Below the pieces are notes generated by a model. The model made no database searches and was not told the origin of the DNA. It was given only the letters and a program-made list of their open reading frames with translations. Below are positions 28,826 through 37,893 of a DNA stretch of 64,000 nucleotides, one piece after another. The translations under genes and the position numbers were made by a program. The stretch spans positions 1,113,071-1,177,070 of the forward strand of contig NZ_LR732328.1 of the NCBI RefSeq assembly GCF_902506325.1, given 5' to 3'. The DNA comes from Limnobacter sp. 130. Its GTDB lineage: Bacteria; Pseudomonadota; Gammaproteobacteria; Burkholderiales; Burkholderiaceae_B. Within the stretch, counting starts at the first letter, position 1, and every line of letters starts with the position of its first letter.

Positions 28826-29482
28826 TCACTGCGCCGGCATTTTCGTGGTGCGCAGGTACGGCAGCTTAATGTCAATTTCGCCAAATTTCTCAGTGGCCTG
28901 CTCGTTGTTCAGCGACAAGGCCACGATCACATCTTGCCCTTGCAGCCAGTTGGCCGGTGTGGCAATTGGCTTGCCATAAGTAGTCTGGAGTGCATCCAGT
29001 GCACGCAACACTTCCGCAAAATTTCGGCCCACCGACATGGGGTAAGTCATGGACAACTGCATTTTCTTGTCTGGGCTGAAAATAAACACCACGCGCACGC
29101 TGGCAGAGTCTGCAGCAGTGCGACCATCGGGCAAATATGCATTGGCAGGCAGCATGTCCAGTGCTTTGGATACTTCAAGCGACTTGTCCGCAATGATCGG
29201 AAATGAAGCTTTTGCGCCAGAAAACTTCTCGATATCACCTTTCCACTGCGTGTGCTCCTCCACGCCATCCACCGAAAGACCGATGACTTTGGTTCCGCGC
29301 TTTTTCCATTCCTCTGCCAACTGGGCCACTGCACCAAATTCTGTAGTGCACACAGGCGTGAAGTCTTTGGGGTGACTAAACAAAATGGTCCAGCTGTCGC
29401 CGATGAAATCGTGCAGCATGAATTTTCCCTGATCTGTTTCCAGGCTTAGGTTAGGCACCACGTCATTGATTCTTAATCCCAT
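28826..29482 (-). CDS. 1-Cys peroxiredoxin (Prx6 type)
   Basis: The protein is 218 residues. The peroxidatic Cys lies in HPKDFTPVCTTE, with the Prx6 features LSVDGVEEHTQW and SVRVVFIFSPDKKMQ. The length and the extended C-terminal arm fit the Prx6 class, which reduces hydrogen and alkyl peroxides. AAGGAGAAAG precedes ATG 29482; an upstream ATG at 29509 is in frame but lies ahead of this site. It is the last gene of the minus-strand glucan run (32 bp gap) and converges on the membrane-protein gene after one base. Confidence 0.93.
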   Translation of the reverse strand: MGLRINDVVPNLSLETDQGKFMLHDFIGDSWTILFSHPKDFTPVCTTEFGAVAQLAEEWKKRGTKVIGLSVDGVEEHTQWKGDIEKFSGAKASFPIIADKSLEVSKALDMLPANAYLPDGRTAADSASVRVVFIFSPDKKMQLSMTYPMSVGRNFAEVLRALDALQTTYGKPIATPANWLQGQDVIVALSLNNEQATEKFGEIDIKLPYLRTTKMPAQ

Positions 29483-29513
29483 TGCTTTCTCCTTGTTGAG
29501 GCATTTCACGAAT

Positions 29514-31196
29514 TCAACTGCCGAAGCCTTTCAGCAAGACGGCAGTCAGCTCATTCAATGTCCCCAAGGGTACTCGTTTCTGAGGCGTCAATCCATTGGT
29601 GAAACCCATCGCCCTGAAACGATCCAGCAAGCGACTGTCTTTCGACACGATAAAAACAGGTACATCCCAGGGCGTGGGCTCTCGGGACACGCTGCCTGTG
29701 GGCTGGTGATCTCCGATCATGACATACACGGTTTCTCTGGGCTCGGGCTGACTGAAGTAACCCGCCAGCCACGTGTTGGTGTAGTTAATCGTGCGCAGGT
29801 AATCCGGCTTCATGTACTCCCAGTTCACGGGCTCGGCTTGCGCGCGTGCAGCTTCGGCGGCATCAAACGGTTGTGGGCCCAGTAATTTTTTCCAGTCGGA
29901 CTGGTAGGGCGGCACTTGGTGAAACGGGAAATGACTGGAAATAGTCGGAAAGAAAGTGAAACGGGGCTTGGCCGATTCATTGCGCGGGTACAGCTGATCA
30001 ACCCGGGCTGCAGCAAACTGGTCAGGAATTTTCCAGAAACCAAATGCAGGGCCTTCGTAGTTCAAGGCTGGGCCATCAATGTATTGATCAAAGCTGTAAA
30101 AGGCGCGCTCAACCCATTCCCACCCCACTGAATGGTACAAACCAAATGTTTCATAACCTTCACGTTCGAACACGTCCAGTAAGGTTGGGCGTTCGGTGGT
30201 CAGAAGTACGTCGTGCTTGCGCGAATCTTTCAGATCGATACCAGACAACACCGACAAATGAGCCAGGTCACTGGCACCGCCAATAGTTGGCGACACATAA
30301 AACGCGGACACCACATTTCGGCCACTGGCCAGTATGGACTTTTCAAGCTGTGCTCGGGTTTGAGCGACTGCGGCCGACGAGTCCTTTTGGTCATACAACA
30401 CGGCGCCATACGTTTCAAGAAATATCATGTGCACATCGCGCTTGTTCAATGCACCCAACACGGGTGCATCTGTTTTGGCCAAGGCCTCGTCAATCACCGT
30501 GCTGGCGGGCAAAAGTTGTGCTGCCCGGGAAGGTATCAAAATATCGCGCAGCTTTAAGGCTTCTTTCCAGTACACGGGCACCACTGCTTTGGAAACAAAT
30601 GTGGGTTCGTCCGGGTTTTCCGAGTAATTGGCGATCACAATGACGCCAGCCAACAACAGCGCACTCCACAGCCACGGGGTTTTTGCCACAGGCTGAACCG
30701 CTTTGCTCACTGTGTTCATCGCCATTACCAACAAACGGTAATAAGCCCACACAACTGCGCAGGTCAACAGCACAACCAAGGCGGTAAGCCACACGGGCAA
30801 ACCTTGAACAGTGACCCAAACAAAACGGGGAAGCTGGGGTACATCCCAGTAAAGGTTGACGGGACGCCCCAACAAATTGGGCACCACGACATCGGCGTAA
30901 TGCCCCACCGCCATCAACAAGTAAATTGCCGAAACAATGCTCAACGCCCGAAGGGTGGGCTTGCCAAACACGGCCACCCATGCCGACAACAGCATGAGCA
31001 AACACACGAACTCGGAAGACACACCAAGGTCGGGCAATACATAGACCGTGGGCCAAATGGCTGAAAAACAAAGCGTGGAATTTAAAAAGACCAGGGCCAG
31101 CAACACCTGACCACTGAAACGCCATTTTGAAACTTCCGCGCTTGTGCCAACGCCCAGGCCCAAGCCACCTCGCAGTGCGGTATCTGTTGAACTCAT
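29514..31196 (-). CDS. LtaS/sulfatase-like membrane transferase
   Basis: The protein is 560 residues. Five hydrophobic segments occupy about 1-190. From 250 onward is a periplasmic alkaline-phosphatase-superfamily domain: HMIFLETYG (metal Glu 261), GGASDLAHLSVLSG (306-319), ISSHFPFHQVPPY and the metal site MIGDHQP. Relatives transfer phosphoglycerol or phosphoethanolamine to periplasmic glucans, lipids or polymers. At the usual Thr nucleophile position (GKTSD in LtaS) this protein appears to read GGASD, with Ser 309 next to Ala 308. It overlaps ndvB by 4 bp, so decoration of the NdvB glucan is the natural guess. Confidence 0.72.
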   Translation of the reverse strand: MSSTDTALRGGLGLGVGTSAEVSKWRFSGQVLLALVFLNSTLCFSAIWPTVYVLPDLGVSSEFVCLLMLLSAWVAVFGKPTLRALSIVSAIYLLMAVGHYADVVVPNLLGRPVNLYWDVPQLPRFVWVTVQGLPVWLTALVVLLTCAVVWAYYRLLVMAMNTVSKAVQPVAKTPWLWSALLLAGVIVIANYSENPDEPTFVSKAVVPVYWKEALKLRDILIPSRAAQLLPASTVIDEALAKTDAPVLGALNKRDVHMIFLETYGAVLYDQKDSSAAVAQTRAQLEKSILASGRNVVSAFYVSPTIGGASDLAHLSVLSGIDLKDSRKHDVLLTTERPTLLDVFEREGYETFGLYHSVGWEWVERAFYSFDQYIDGPALNYEGPAFGFWKIPDQFAAARVDQLYPRNESAKPRFTFFPTISSHFPFHQVPPYQSDWKKLLGPQPFDAAEAARAQAEPVNWEYMKPDYLRTINYTNTWLAGYFSQPEPRETVYVMIGDHQPTGSVSREPTPWDVPVFIVSKDSRLLDRFRAMGFTNGLTPQKRVPLGTLNELTAVLLKGFGS

Positions 31197-33802
31197 GACT
31201 GCTTTACACCAACTTCATTGTGCGCCGCGGCCCGTGTGGGCGCAGCACTGAGTAAGGAAACGACGAACGCCGCTACGAAGGGCAAACTTTGGGACACCAG
31301 AACCAGGCACCAGGCCAGGTTTTCTTTGGAATCGAAACCCAATTGAAAATAAATCACCCCTACCGCACACAACAACACAAACGCCAAAACAGATTCATCG
31401 CGGGCAGCATTCATGGCATAAAGAACGGCCATTCGGTTGGCCATTTTGGGTGTGCGAATGAACGGGATTTTACGGCCAACAAACAAACCCGACAAGGTGG
31501 CCCGCCCAATGGCATAGCTCAAAGACAGCCCGGCCAGGGTGGCTGCAAAGGCTGTTCGGAAACTGGCTTTGACTTGCACCAAATACAAGGTGAACAGTTT
31601 GGTGATTTTGAATAAAAAGAACATGATTGGCACAACACTGATCAGCAGCGGCGGTGCATTGAATGTCAATGGGTCAAAAAGCATTAAACCAGACCACACA
31701 ATCGCCAACAGCGTGAAAACCAGATTGAGACCGTCTGCCACCCAGGGCAGCCAACCTGACACAAAGTGATACCGCTGACCTGCAGTCAGACTGCTGCGCC
31801 GAAAACCCAGAAGCTGGCCTGCGTGTTCACGCAAAATTTGCATGGCACCGTAGGCCCAGCGGTGTCGCTGTTTTTTGTAATCCGTGAATGTGTCGGGAAT
31901 CAGGCCGTGTCCATAACTTTGGTCGATATACACCGCCTCGTGGCCTTGCTCAAAAATTCGCAAACCCAGCTCAGTGTCCTCAGTAATGGTACTCACGCCC
32001 CAGCAGCCAACCTTCTCCAACACAGACCGGCGAACCATGGTCATGGTGCCGTGTTGAATAATGGCATTTCGCTCATTGCGAGTGACCATGCCCAAATGGA
32101 AAAAGCCCTTGTACTCCGCATAACACAACGACTTGAAGGCACTGTCTGCACCGTCGCGGTAATCTTGCGGCGCCTGTACGATCGCAATCTCGGGTTTTTC
32201 GAACTGTGGCGCCAAATCGCTTAACCAGTGTGGCTGCACTTTGTAGTCTGCATCAATCACCGCCACCACTTCTGCATGCGGGCAGGTTCTTTCCAGCGCG
32301 TAATTCAAGGCTCCCGCCTTGTAACCGCTCAAGGGTTTTACGTGAAAGAAACGGAAGCGCTCACCCAACAACTGGCAATGCGCCTGCACAGGGCGCCAGG
32401 TATCATCGTCTTTCGTGTTGTTGTCCACCACGATTACCTCAAAATTCGGGTAATCCAACCTGGTCAAAGCATTCAAGGTGTCGATCAACATCTCAGGTGG
32501 CTCTTCATAAGCCGGCACATGCACAGACACGAATGGCCGGTACTTGGTGACCACTGAACTGTGTGAATCGGTGCGCGTGGGCAAGGTCAGCAATCTGCGT
32601 CGACTGGTGTACCACATGGCCTCAGCCCACTCATGGGCCTCCGACATCACAATGACAAAAACGCCCACCACGCCCAACAACAAAAACACGGAAATGGCCA
32701 CACTGACCCAGGTGTGGTACTGCAGGGTGAAGTCGTAAATGACGTAAATGATCAAGGACGAAATAACGAAGGCATTGAAAATCAAAAATGTGCGCCCACT
32801 GTCTCGCAGGGTTCTGCTGTCAATCAGCAACAGAAAAGTCATCATCAAGGCCACCACAATCGATGCAGCGGCCAACAACTTCCATTGCGGTATCGCAATA
32901 ATCGGGCGGTCTGGCTCAAACTTCGGCTCACGGAATGAATCGAACACCCCCCAGTGCCCACCCACGCTGCCTTCAATGTCAGATTTCCAGGGTTGGTCAA
33001 ACGCCTCCATCACATAAAACACCATGTGCTCTTGCTCGGCACGCGGAATGAAACGACGCAGAAATTTGGCTTGGTTGGCCTGCGATGCATCCGCCTGTTT
33101 GATTGAACGTCCGTTACTGGGCCAACCCACCTCGGTGACCACAATCGGTTTGCCCGGGAAAGCCTCCTGCAAACGTTGGTAGGTATTGATTGAAAAGTCC
33201 ACGGCATTGTCCAGCGCAATGCCTTCCCAGAAGGGCAGCAGGTGAACCGCAAGGTAATCAACATGCTCAGCCAGTTCCGGGTTTTTCAGCCACACATGCC
33301 AGGGCTCAGCCGTGCTCACCGGTATGTCTGTTGCACTGCGCACCTTGTCGAGGTAGGCAATCATTTGAGTCAGGTTCAGGTCCTCACGAAGCAAGGCCTC
33401 GTTGCCTGCGATCAGGCGCACCACATTGTAGGGCGGGCTGTGTGCCACGCTGAGCAAGCGATCCAGCTCTTTTTCATTGGCCTGCAGATCAGGGCTTAAC
33501 CATGCCCCCAAGGCGACATTGATGTTGTGCGTTTTGGCCAGCGCAGGAATTTCGCCAAAAATACCGGCCACTGTGTAGGTTCGAATGGCAAGCGTTTTAC
33601 CGGCCAGCAAGGACAGGTCCCGATTAATGTCCTCAACCTTGGGTTCGATGTTGTCGATGGGGCTTTGCCCAGCCTGGTAAGGCGAAAATGCAAAGCCTGG
33701 GATAACCTGATTCCAGGGCGGTACCTGTTCAGGTTGGTTGATATAGCCATAACCTCCGACAACCAACAACACAAAGGCAAACAGTGCAAAAACGGAGGGC
33801 AT
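31193..33802 (-). CDS. ndvB: NdvB-like beta-glucan synthase (GH17 + GT2 fusion)
   Basis: The protein is 869 residues. After an N-terminal membrane anchor, residues about 32-310 are a GH17 domain. It keeps both catalytic Glu: E135 in AGNEALL and E224 in VVTEVGWPS. Membrane helices follow, then a GT2 processive synthase domain: VHVPAYEEPPEML, VIDADYKVQP, TEDTELGLR and the Q-x-x-R-W motif in KKQRHRW, then further helices. This is the architecture of NdvB-type enzymes that make cyclic beta-1,3(-1,6)-glucans in rhizobia and Pseudomonas. The GH17 part is thought to cyclise or branch the chain. It sits in an operon with a barrel protein, a hydrolase and an LtaS-like transferase. Confidence 0.82.
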   Translation of the reverse strand: MPSVFALFAFVLLVVGGYGYINQPEQVPPWNQVIPGFAFSPYQAGQSPIDNIEPKVEDINRDLSLLAGKTLAIRTYTVAGIFGEIPALAKTHNINVALGAWLSPDLQANEKELDRLLSVAHSPPYNVVRLIAGNEALLREDLNLTQMIAYLDKVRSATDIPVSTAEPWHVWLKNPELAEHVDYLAVHLLPFWEGIALDNAVDFSINTYQRLQEAFPGKPIVVTEVGWPSNGRSIKQADASQANQAKFLRRFIPRAEQEHMVFYVMEAFDQPWKSDIEGSVGGHWGVFDSFREPKFEPDRPIIAIPQWKLLAAASIVVALMMTFLLLIDSRTLRDSGRTFLIFNAFVISSLIIYVIYDFTLQYHTWVSVAISVFLLLGVVGVFVIVMSEAHEWAEAMWYTSRRRLLTLPTRTDSHSSVVTKYRPFVSVHVPAYEEPPEMLIDTLNALTRLDYPNFEVIVVDNNTKDDDTWRPVQAHCQLLGERFRFFHVKPLSGYKAGALNYALERTCPHAEVVAVIDADYKVQPHWLSDLAPQFEKPEIAIVQAPQDYRDGADSAFKSLCYAEYKGFFHLGMVTRNERNAIIQHGTMTMVRRSVLEKVGCWGVSTITEDTELGLRIFEQGHEAVYIDQSYGHGLIPDTFTDYKKQRHRWAYGAMQILREHAGQLLGFRRSSLTAGQRYHFVSGWLPWVADGLNLVFTLLAIVWSGLMLFDPLTFNAPPLLISVVPIMFFLFKITKLFTLYLVQVKASFRTAFAATLAGLSLSYAIGRATLSGLFVGRKIPFIRTPKMANRMAVLYAMNAARDESVLAFVLLCAVGVIYFQLGFDSKENLAWCLVLVSQSLPFVAAFVVSLLSAAPTRAAAHNEVGVKQS

Positions 33803-33825
33803 GGGCGTACTGCTTTAAAATCGAT

Positions 33826-34719
33826 TCAATGAATTCTATCTTGACCACGAAGATGCGCAAGAAGTTCTTTCAACACCGCATCGGGCCGCTCGGCCTGAAG
33901 AAAATGGCCACATTCGGACAGGGTACACGTTCGAACCCCTTTCGGAAAACATTGGGGCTCTACCATGGCAGGCAGCAATGCCGCTTGCATGCAACCATCG
34001 TTTTCACCGGCCATGACCAGGGTTGGCACAGCGAGCGGCTTTCTGGACAAAGCGTAAATTGAACGAGTCGCAGCGCGATGCAAGGTGAACAAGGAACGGT
34101 AGTACCTTGTTGCAGCCCAAGCCACCCCTGAATTCGAAAATGCGTCAAATACCGCTTGAATCTCGGCTTCTGAATACTTCCATCCTGGTGACCAACTGTT
34201 CCACAGTGCGCGAATTCGACCAAACTGGTTGACCAACAATTTGGCTGGCGCATTGCTTGATTGCATTTCAAGCATGTAAGCCGATTGCCTGAGTTGCCGG
34301 GGCATTAAACGCCAGGCTCGCTCCACTTTTTGAAACGGTGGTATGGCCAACAGGCTCAGTGATTTCCAGGCCTGCGCATCGGTGGCAGCGGCGGCCATTG
34401 CGGCCACAGCACCCCAATCGTGCCCGACCAGGTGAACATCACGGCCTTCAAATTTTGCGCGCCACGCCAACAGGTCCAGCCCGGCATTGAACGGATCGTA
34501 AGCCGCATCAGGATTTACCGAGCCCGGCGTGTACCCGCGAAGCCAGGGTCGCACCACTTGGTAGCCTGCCTGCACCAACCCTTCGGCCACGCCGTTCCAG
34601 CTGTGTGGTGTATCAGGAAAACCATGTACAAGCATGGCAACAGCGCCCTGTTCAGGACCGTCAACCAAAGCGCTGAGCAGCAAGTTGTCTCGCTGCAATT
34701 GTAGAACCGAACGGGTCAT
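33826..34719 (-). CDS. Alpha/beta-hydrolase (epoxide-hydrolase-like)
   Basis: The protein is 297 residues. The oxyanion motif HGFPDTPHSW, nucleophile elbow GHDWGA (Asp nucleophile) and the catalytic His in CGHFLQAE are all present. Asp at the elbow points to the epoxide hydrolase / haloalkane dehalogenase branch rather than to esterases. It lies between the barrel protein gene (4-bp overlap) and ndvB (23-bp gap) on the same strand. Its link to glucan production is by context only. Confidence 0.88.
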   Translation of the reverse strand: MTRSVLQLQRDNLLLSALVDGPEQGAVAMLVHGFPDTPHSWNGVAEGLVQAGYQVVRPWLRGYTPGSVNPDAAYDPFNAGLDLLAWRAKFEGRDVHLVGHDWGAVAAMAAAATDAQAWKSLSLLAIPPFQKVERAWRLMPRQLRQSAYMLEMQSSNAPAKLLVNQFGRIRALWNSWSPGWKYSEAEIQAVFDAFSNSGVAWAATRYYRSLFTLHRAATRSIYALSRKPLAVPTLVMAGENDGCMQAALLPAMVEPQCFPKGVRTCTLSECGHFLQAERPDAVLKELLAHLRGQDRIH

Positions 34720-35711
34720 AGGGAGCGGCTGAAGTTGCCCCGGAAGAATGCCTCCAGACGGAAGGTCAAAGCCACATAGGGATCGCGATTGCCTTCGGTT
34801 GGAAAATGAATTTCCGGAATGATGTCCATGAACAAAACATTCTTGTGAATATCTCGGCGGTAGTAAGCCTGCAAAATATAATCCTTAATGGTGTTCTCGC
34901 CACGGTCTTCACCCACAACAATCAGGGCGTAACGCAAGGCAGTGCGTGAATTCAGCACCTTGTTAATTTCTGCGGTTTGAGAAAACACGGTGGAATCACG
35001 CCTTTCCTCGTACTCGGCATAGGTCTGAAAGCGTAGGGTGTTTTTCTCGTCGAGCGGCTTGTTGACATCAAAATTTGTTCGCACCTGCAAGCCGCGCTGA
35101 TTGAACTGGGTCACCCGGCTTGAAGAATTGATTTGCCATTTGCTCTCGCTGAAATTCCACTGCCGCAGGGCGGAATAACGCACATAAGGGTCAAGTGGTG
35201 TACCAAATTTCACGCCCAAACCCAAGCCTTGAACCCATGCTTTGGTTGGGTCCTTTGAAGAACGCTGCTCCAGGCCAACGGCGGAATTGTTGGTGCTGAA
35301 TCGTTCGCCACCGCGCACCTCGCGGACGCCCTGCTCCGAAAGTCGGCTCAGGGGCTCTTCAATGTCACTTTCAATAATCAGGCGCAATCGCTTTTTGGTC
35401 GTGGGCAAGTCCACCCGGAAACGAACGCTGGGATCGATCTTGGACTCCCCGGGCTGAAGCCGGGTGTCCAGCGCAACGCGAAGAAAAGATTGGTTTTCTA
35501 CAAACAGGCTGTCTTCCGTACCAAAAAACTGGTCGATGCCGCGTGCCGTGTCATCAACCATTTCAGTCAAGTCGTAATGCACTGGCTCAAAACGTTCTTG
35601 AAGCCAAACAGGCAAATCACTCTCAGTGTTCGCAGCGTGGGCCACATTGCCCAAAGTAAACACGCACAAACCAACGGCAACAACGGCAACAACGGCGGGG
35701 CCTATTTTCAA
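34716..35711 (-). CDS. Secreted, probable outer-membrane beta-barrel protein
   Basis: The protein is 331 residues with a signal peptide (hydrophobic VVAVVAVGLCVFTL, ending AHAAN). The mature part consists largely of alternating polar/hydrophobic strands (RFRVDLP, RLRLIIESDI, LRFQTYAEYEERRD, YVALTFRLEAFFRG) typical of beta-barrels. I do not recognise a named family. It overlaps the hydrolase gene by 4 bp and heads the run hydrolase-ndvB-ltaS-like-prx. It might be an outer-membrane channel or scaffold for the glucan; that is a guess. Confidence 0.6.
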   Translation of the reverse strand: MKIGPAVVAVVAVGLCVFTLGNVAHAANTESDLPVWLQERFEPVHYDLTEMVDDTARGIDQFFGTEDSLFVENQSFLRVALDTRLQPGESKIDPSVRFRVDLPTTKKRLRLIIESDIEEPLSRLSEQGVREVRGGERFSTNNSAVGLEQRSSKDPTKAWVQGLGLGVKFGTPLDPYVRYSALRQWNFSESKWQINSSSRVTQFNQRGLQVRTNFDVNKPLDEKNTLRFQTYAEYEERRDSTVFSQTAEINKVLNSRTALRYALIVVGEDRGENTIKDYILQAYYRRDIHKNVLFMDIIPEIHFPTEGNRDPYVALTFRLEAFFRGNFSRSL

Positions 35712-35826
35712 AGCCTTCTCCTGATCAAGCTGTACTGCAGGTCAATACACGATACCAATTTACGCCTTTAAACAAGGGGGCGTAAGTACCCGGATCTTGT
35801 GATCAATGCTGCTAAACGGGGCGAAT

Positions 35827-36927
35827 TCAAGCGTTTGAATTGCCGCCAACACCGCTTTTTCTGCGCAGCAGGCTGACCACCAAAGTGATCACCGTAATTG
35901 GCACCACAAAACTGAGCATGGTGTTTGAATACAACTCAAGTGCATCATGGCCCTGCGCATCCAGAATCAGGTAAACCACATAGGCGGTGTAGTAGGCCAA
36001 AAACACGCCACCCTCCCAACGTGCAATTTCCCGCCCGGTCAGGAAAATAGGCAAACAGGCAAACGCCACCGCCAAAAGCACCCACATGTCGAACGCCAAC
36101 AGCGAAGGCGCGACTTGCAAGCCAAGCGGTGCGGCCACCAAACTTGAAATACCCAGACAAGCAAAAATATTGAATGTGCAACTGCCGACCACATTGCCCA
36201 CTGCAATGTCGCGCTCGCCTTTAAGCGCTGCTGCAATTGAGGTGGCGACCTCGGGCATGGAGGTACCGGCAGACACAATGGTCAACGCAATCACCACATC
36301 ACTAACCCCCATGGCCTTCGCAAACACAACAGCGGAACCCACCAACCACTCCGAACCCAACACCAGCAAAACCAGACCCAACGCAATCAGTCCCAACTGC
36401 ACGGGCAATCTGGAATCCCAACTGCCTTGATCAGCCGGGTGTAATTCTTCTTCAAATTCTGCCTGGGCTTCTTTGACCTGAGTTCGCGACTGAATAATGA
36501 GAAACGCGGTGTAAGCCACCATGAGCACGGCGAGAATACCGCCATCACTCCAGGACAGTTGCCCGTCCAGACTTAACAAAAGCAAAAGCACAGAGGCACC
36601 AATCATGATGGGCACCTCTTGGCGAATCAATTGAAGATTAACCACCAAAGGGGTAATCAAGGCGCTTAAGCCCAAAATGAAAAGCACATTGAAAATATTG
36701 CTGCCCACCACGTTTCCGATGGCGATGTCTGTAGTACCTGCGATGACAGCACCAACTGAAACAGCAATTTCAGGCGCGCTTGTACCAAAGGCCACAACAG
36801 TCAACCCCACCACCAATGGTGAAATACCAAACGAGAAAGCCAAATTCGAAGCGCCGCGCACAAGCACATTGGCACCAAGCACCAACAGAACCAAACCGGC
36901 CACAAATAAAAATACATCGACAAGCAT
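35827..36927 (-). CDS. Calcium/sodium antiporter (CaCA family, YrbG-like)
   Basis: The protein is 366 residues with ten to eleven membrane segments in two inverted repeats. Each repeat carries the exchanger alpha motif: GTSAPEIAVS with GNVVGSNIFN, and GTSMPEVATS with GNVVGSCTFN. The conserved Glu of each motif binds the cation. A short acidic loop (FEEELHPADQG) separates the halves. It exports calcium in exchange for sodium or protons across the inner membrane. It is monocistronic. Confidence 0.94.
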   Translation of the reverse strand: MLVDVFLFVAGLVLLVLGANVLVRGASNLAFSFGISPLVVGLTVVAFGTSAPEIAVSVGAVIAGTTDIAIGNVVGSNIFNVLFILGLSALITPLVVNLQLIRQEVPIMIGASVLLLLLSLDGQLSWSDGGILAVLMVAYTAFLIIQSRTQVKEAQAEFEEELHPADQGSWDSRLPVQLGLIALGLVLLVLGSEWLVGSAVVFAKAMGVSDVVIALTIVSAGTSMPEVATSIAAALKGERDIAVGNVVGSCTFNIFACLGISSLVAAPLGLQVAPSLLAFDMWVLLAVAFACLPIFLTGREIARWEGGVFLAYYTAYVVYLILDAQGHDALELYSNTMLSFVVPITVITLVVSLLRRKSGVGGNSNA

Positions 36928-37040
36928 TCAACTTCTCCTGCGCAACAACCCCATTGTGAGGGATGAGAATTCGCTCGATTTCTCACCCCGGAACCATTTC
37001 TCGTACGATACAAATGTTACCGCCTGAATTCTATAAACGC

Positions 37041-37424
37041 ATGAAACCTGTAATTTTCTGCCTCGAAGACTTTGAAATGCACCGTTTTCTTCTGGAAACG
37101 CATTTGACACGTCTACTCGCAGACCGGGTCGAGGTGAAATACTTCAGAAGCCTGTCGCAATTAAAAGCCTCGCACGGCGGTTGCCAGTTGTTGATTTCCG
37201 ACCTGAATGTGAGTGACTCCAAAGCAGAAAACACCGCCCGATTCCTGCTCGATTATTGCGAACACACCCCTGTCATTGTTCAATCCACTGAGGAGGACCT
37301 GCCAGGTCAGCTGGAACAACAATCAGCAGGCCGCATTCAGGCCGCGGAAAAAGGTGGCCAAGGCCACCGGTTTACCGAAGCCATTGAACATTTCATGGCG
37401 CAGTTTGATCAAAAAGTGCTTTAA
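37041..37424 (+). CDS. Single-domain receiver-like protein
   Basis: The protein is 127 residues from ATG 37041 (earlier in-frame ATGs at 36963 and 37017 exist). It resembles a CheY-like receiver: VIFCLEDFEMHRFLLETHL with acidic residues at the start, the likely phosphoacceptor Asp in LLISDLNVSD, and the strand TPVIVQST. The C-terminal third is Gln/Gly-rich and lacks a clear conserved Lys. It may be a degenerate receiver or an adaptor. No kinase or output gene is adjacent. Confidence 0.55.
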   Translation: MKPVIFCLEDFEMHRFLLETHLTRLLADRVEVKYFRSLSQLKASHGGCQLLISDLNVSDSKAENTARFLLDYCEHTPVIVQSTEEDLPGQLEQQSAGRIQAAEKGGQGHRFTEAIEHFMAQFDQKVL

Positions 37425-37438
37425 ATACCGAGCAGGCC

Positions 37439-37786
37439 TTACAGCTTGTCGCGAAAAATAAAATAGGCCGCACCCACCAGGCAGAAACCGGCCCACAGAT
37501 AATCCAGCTTCAACGGTTCTTTCATGTAGAACACAGCAAAAGGCACAAACACGGTCAAGGTGATGATTTCCTGCATCACTTTCAGTTGCCCCACCGACAG
37601 CACGGTGTATCCGATCCGGTTGGCAGGCACCTGGAACAGGTATTCAAACAAAGCAATCCCCCAACTCACCAATGCCGCAATAATCCATGGTTTCTGGCTC
37701 ATGTCTTTCAAATGGGCATACCACGCAAACGTCATGAAAATATTGCTGATCAACAACATGGCAATGGTGACCGGCACGGCGGGCAT
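37439..37786 (-). CDS. DUF486/DMT-family small membrane protein
   Basis: The protein is 115 residues with four hydrophobic helices and the DUF486 pattern: FMTFAWYAHLK, FEYLFQVPANRIGY, LKVMQEIITLTVFVPFAVFYMKE and a final helix ending FRDKL. DUF486 proteins are small relatives of drug/metabolite transporters and may dimerise. The start ATG 37786 matches the family N-terminus. The role is unknown. Confidence 0.85.
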   Translation of the reverse strand: MPAVPVTIAMLLISNIFMTFAWYAHLKDMSQKPWIIAALVSWGIALFEYLFQVPANRIGYTVLSVGQLKVMQEIITLTVFVPFAVFYMKEPLKLDYLWAGFCLVGAAYFIFRDKL

Positions 37787-37893
37787 GGCAACTCCAAATG
37801 AATTGACGAATCTGCGGTAGTGTAACCAAATTGCCGTACCGAGCGAATACGCTAAACACACTCAATTCCAAATAACGGTGCCATTGATTCGCC

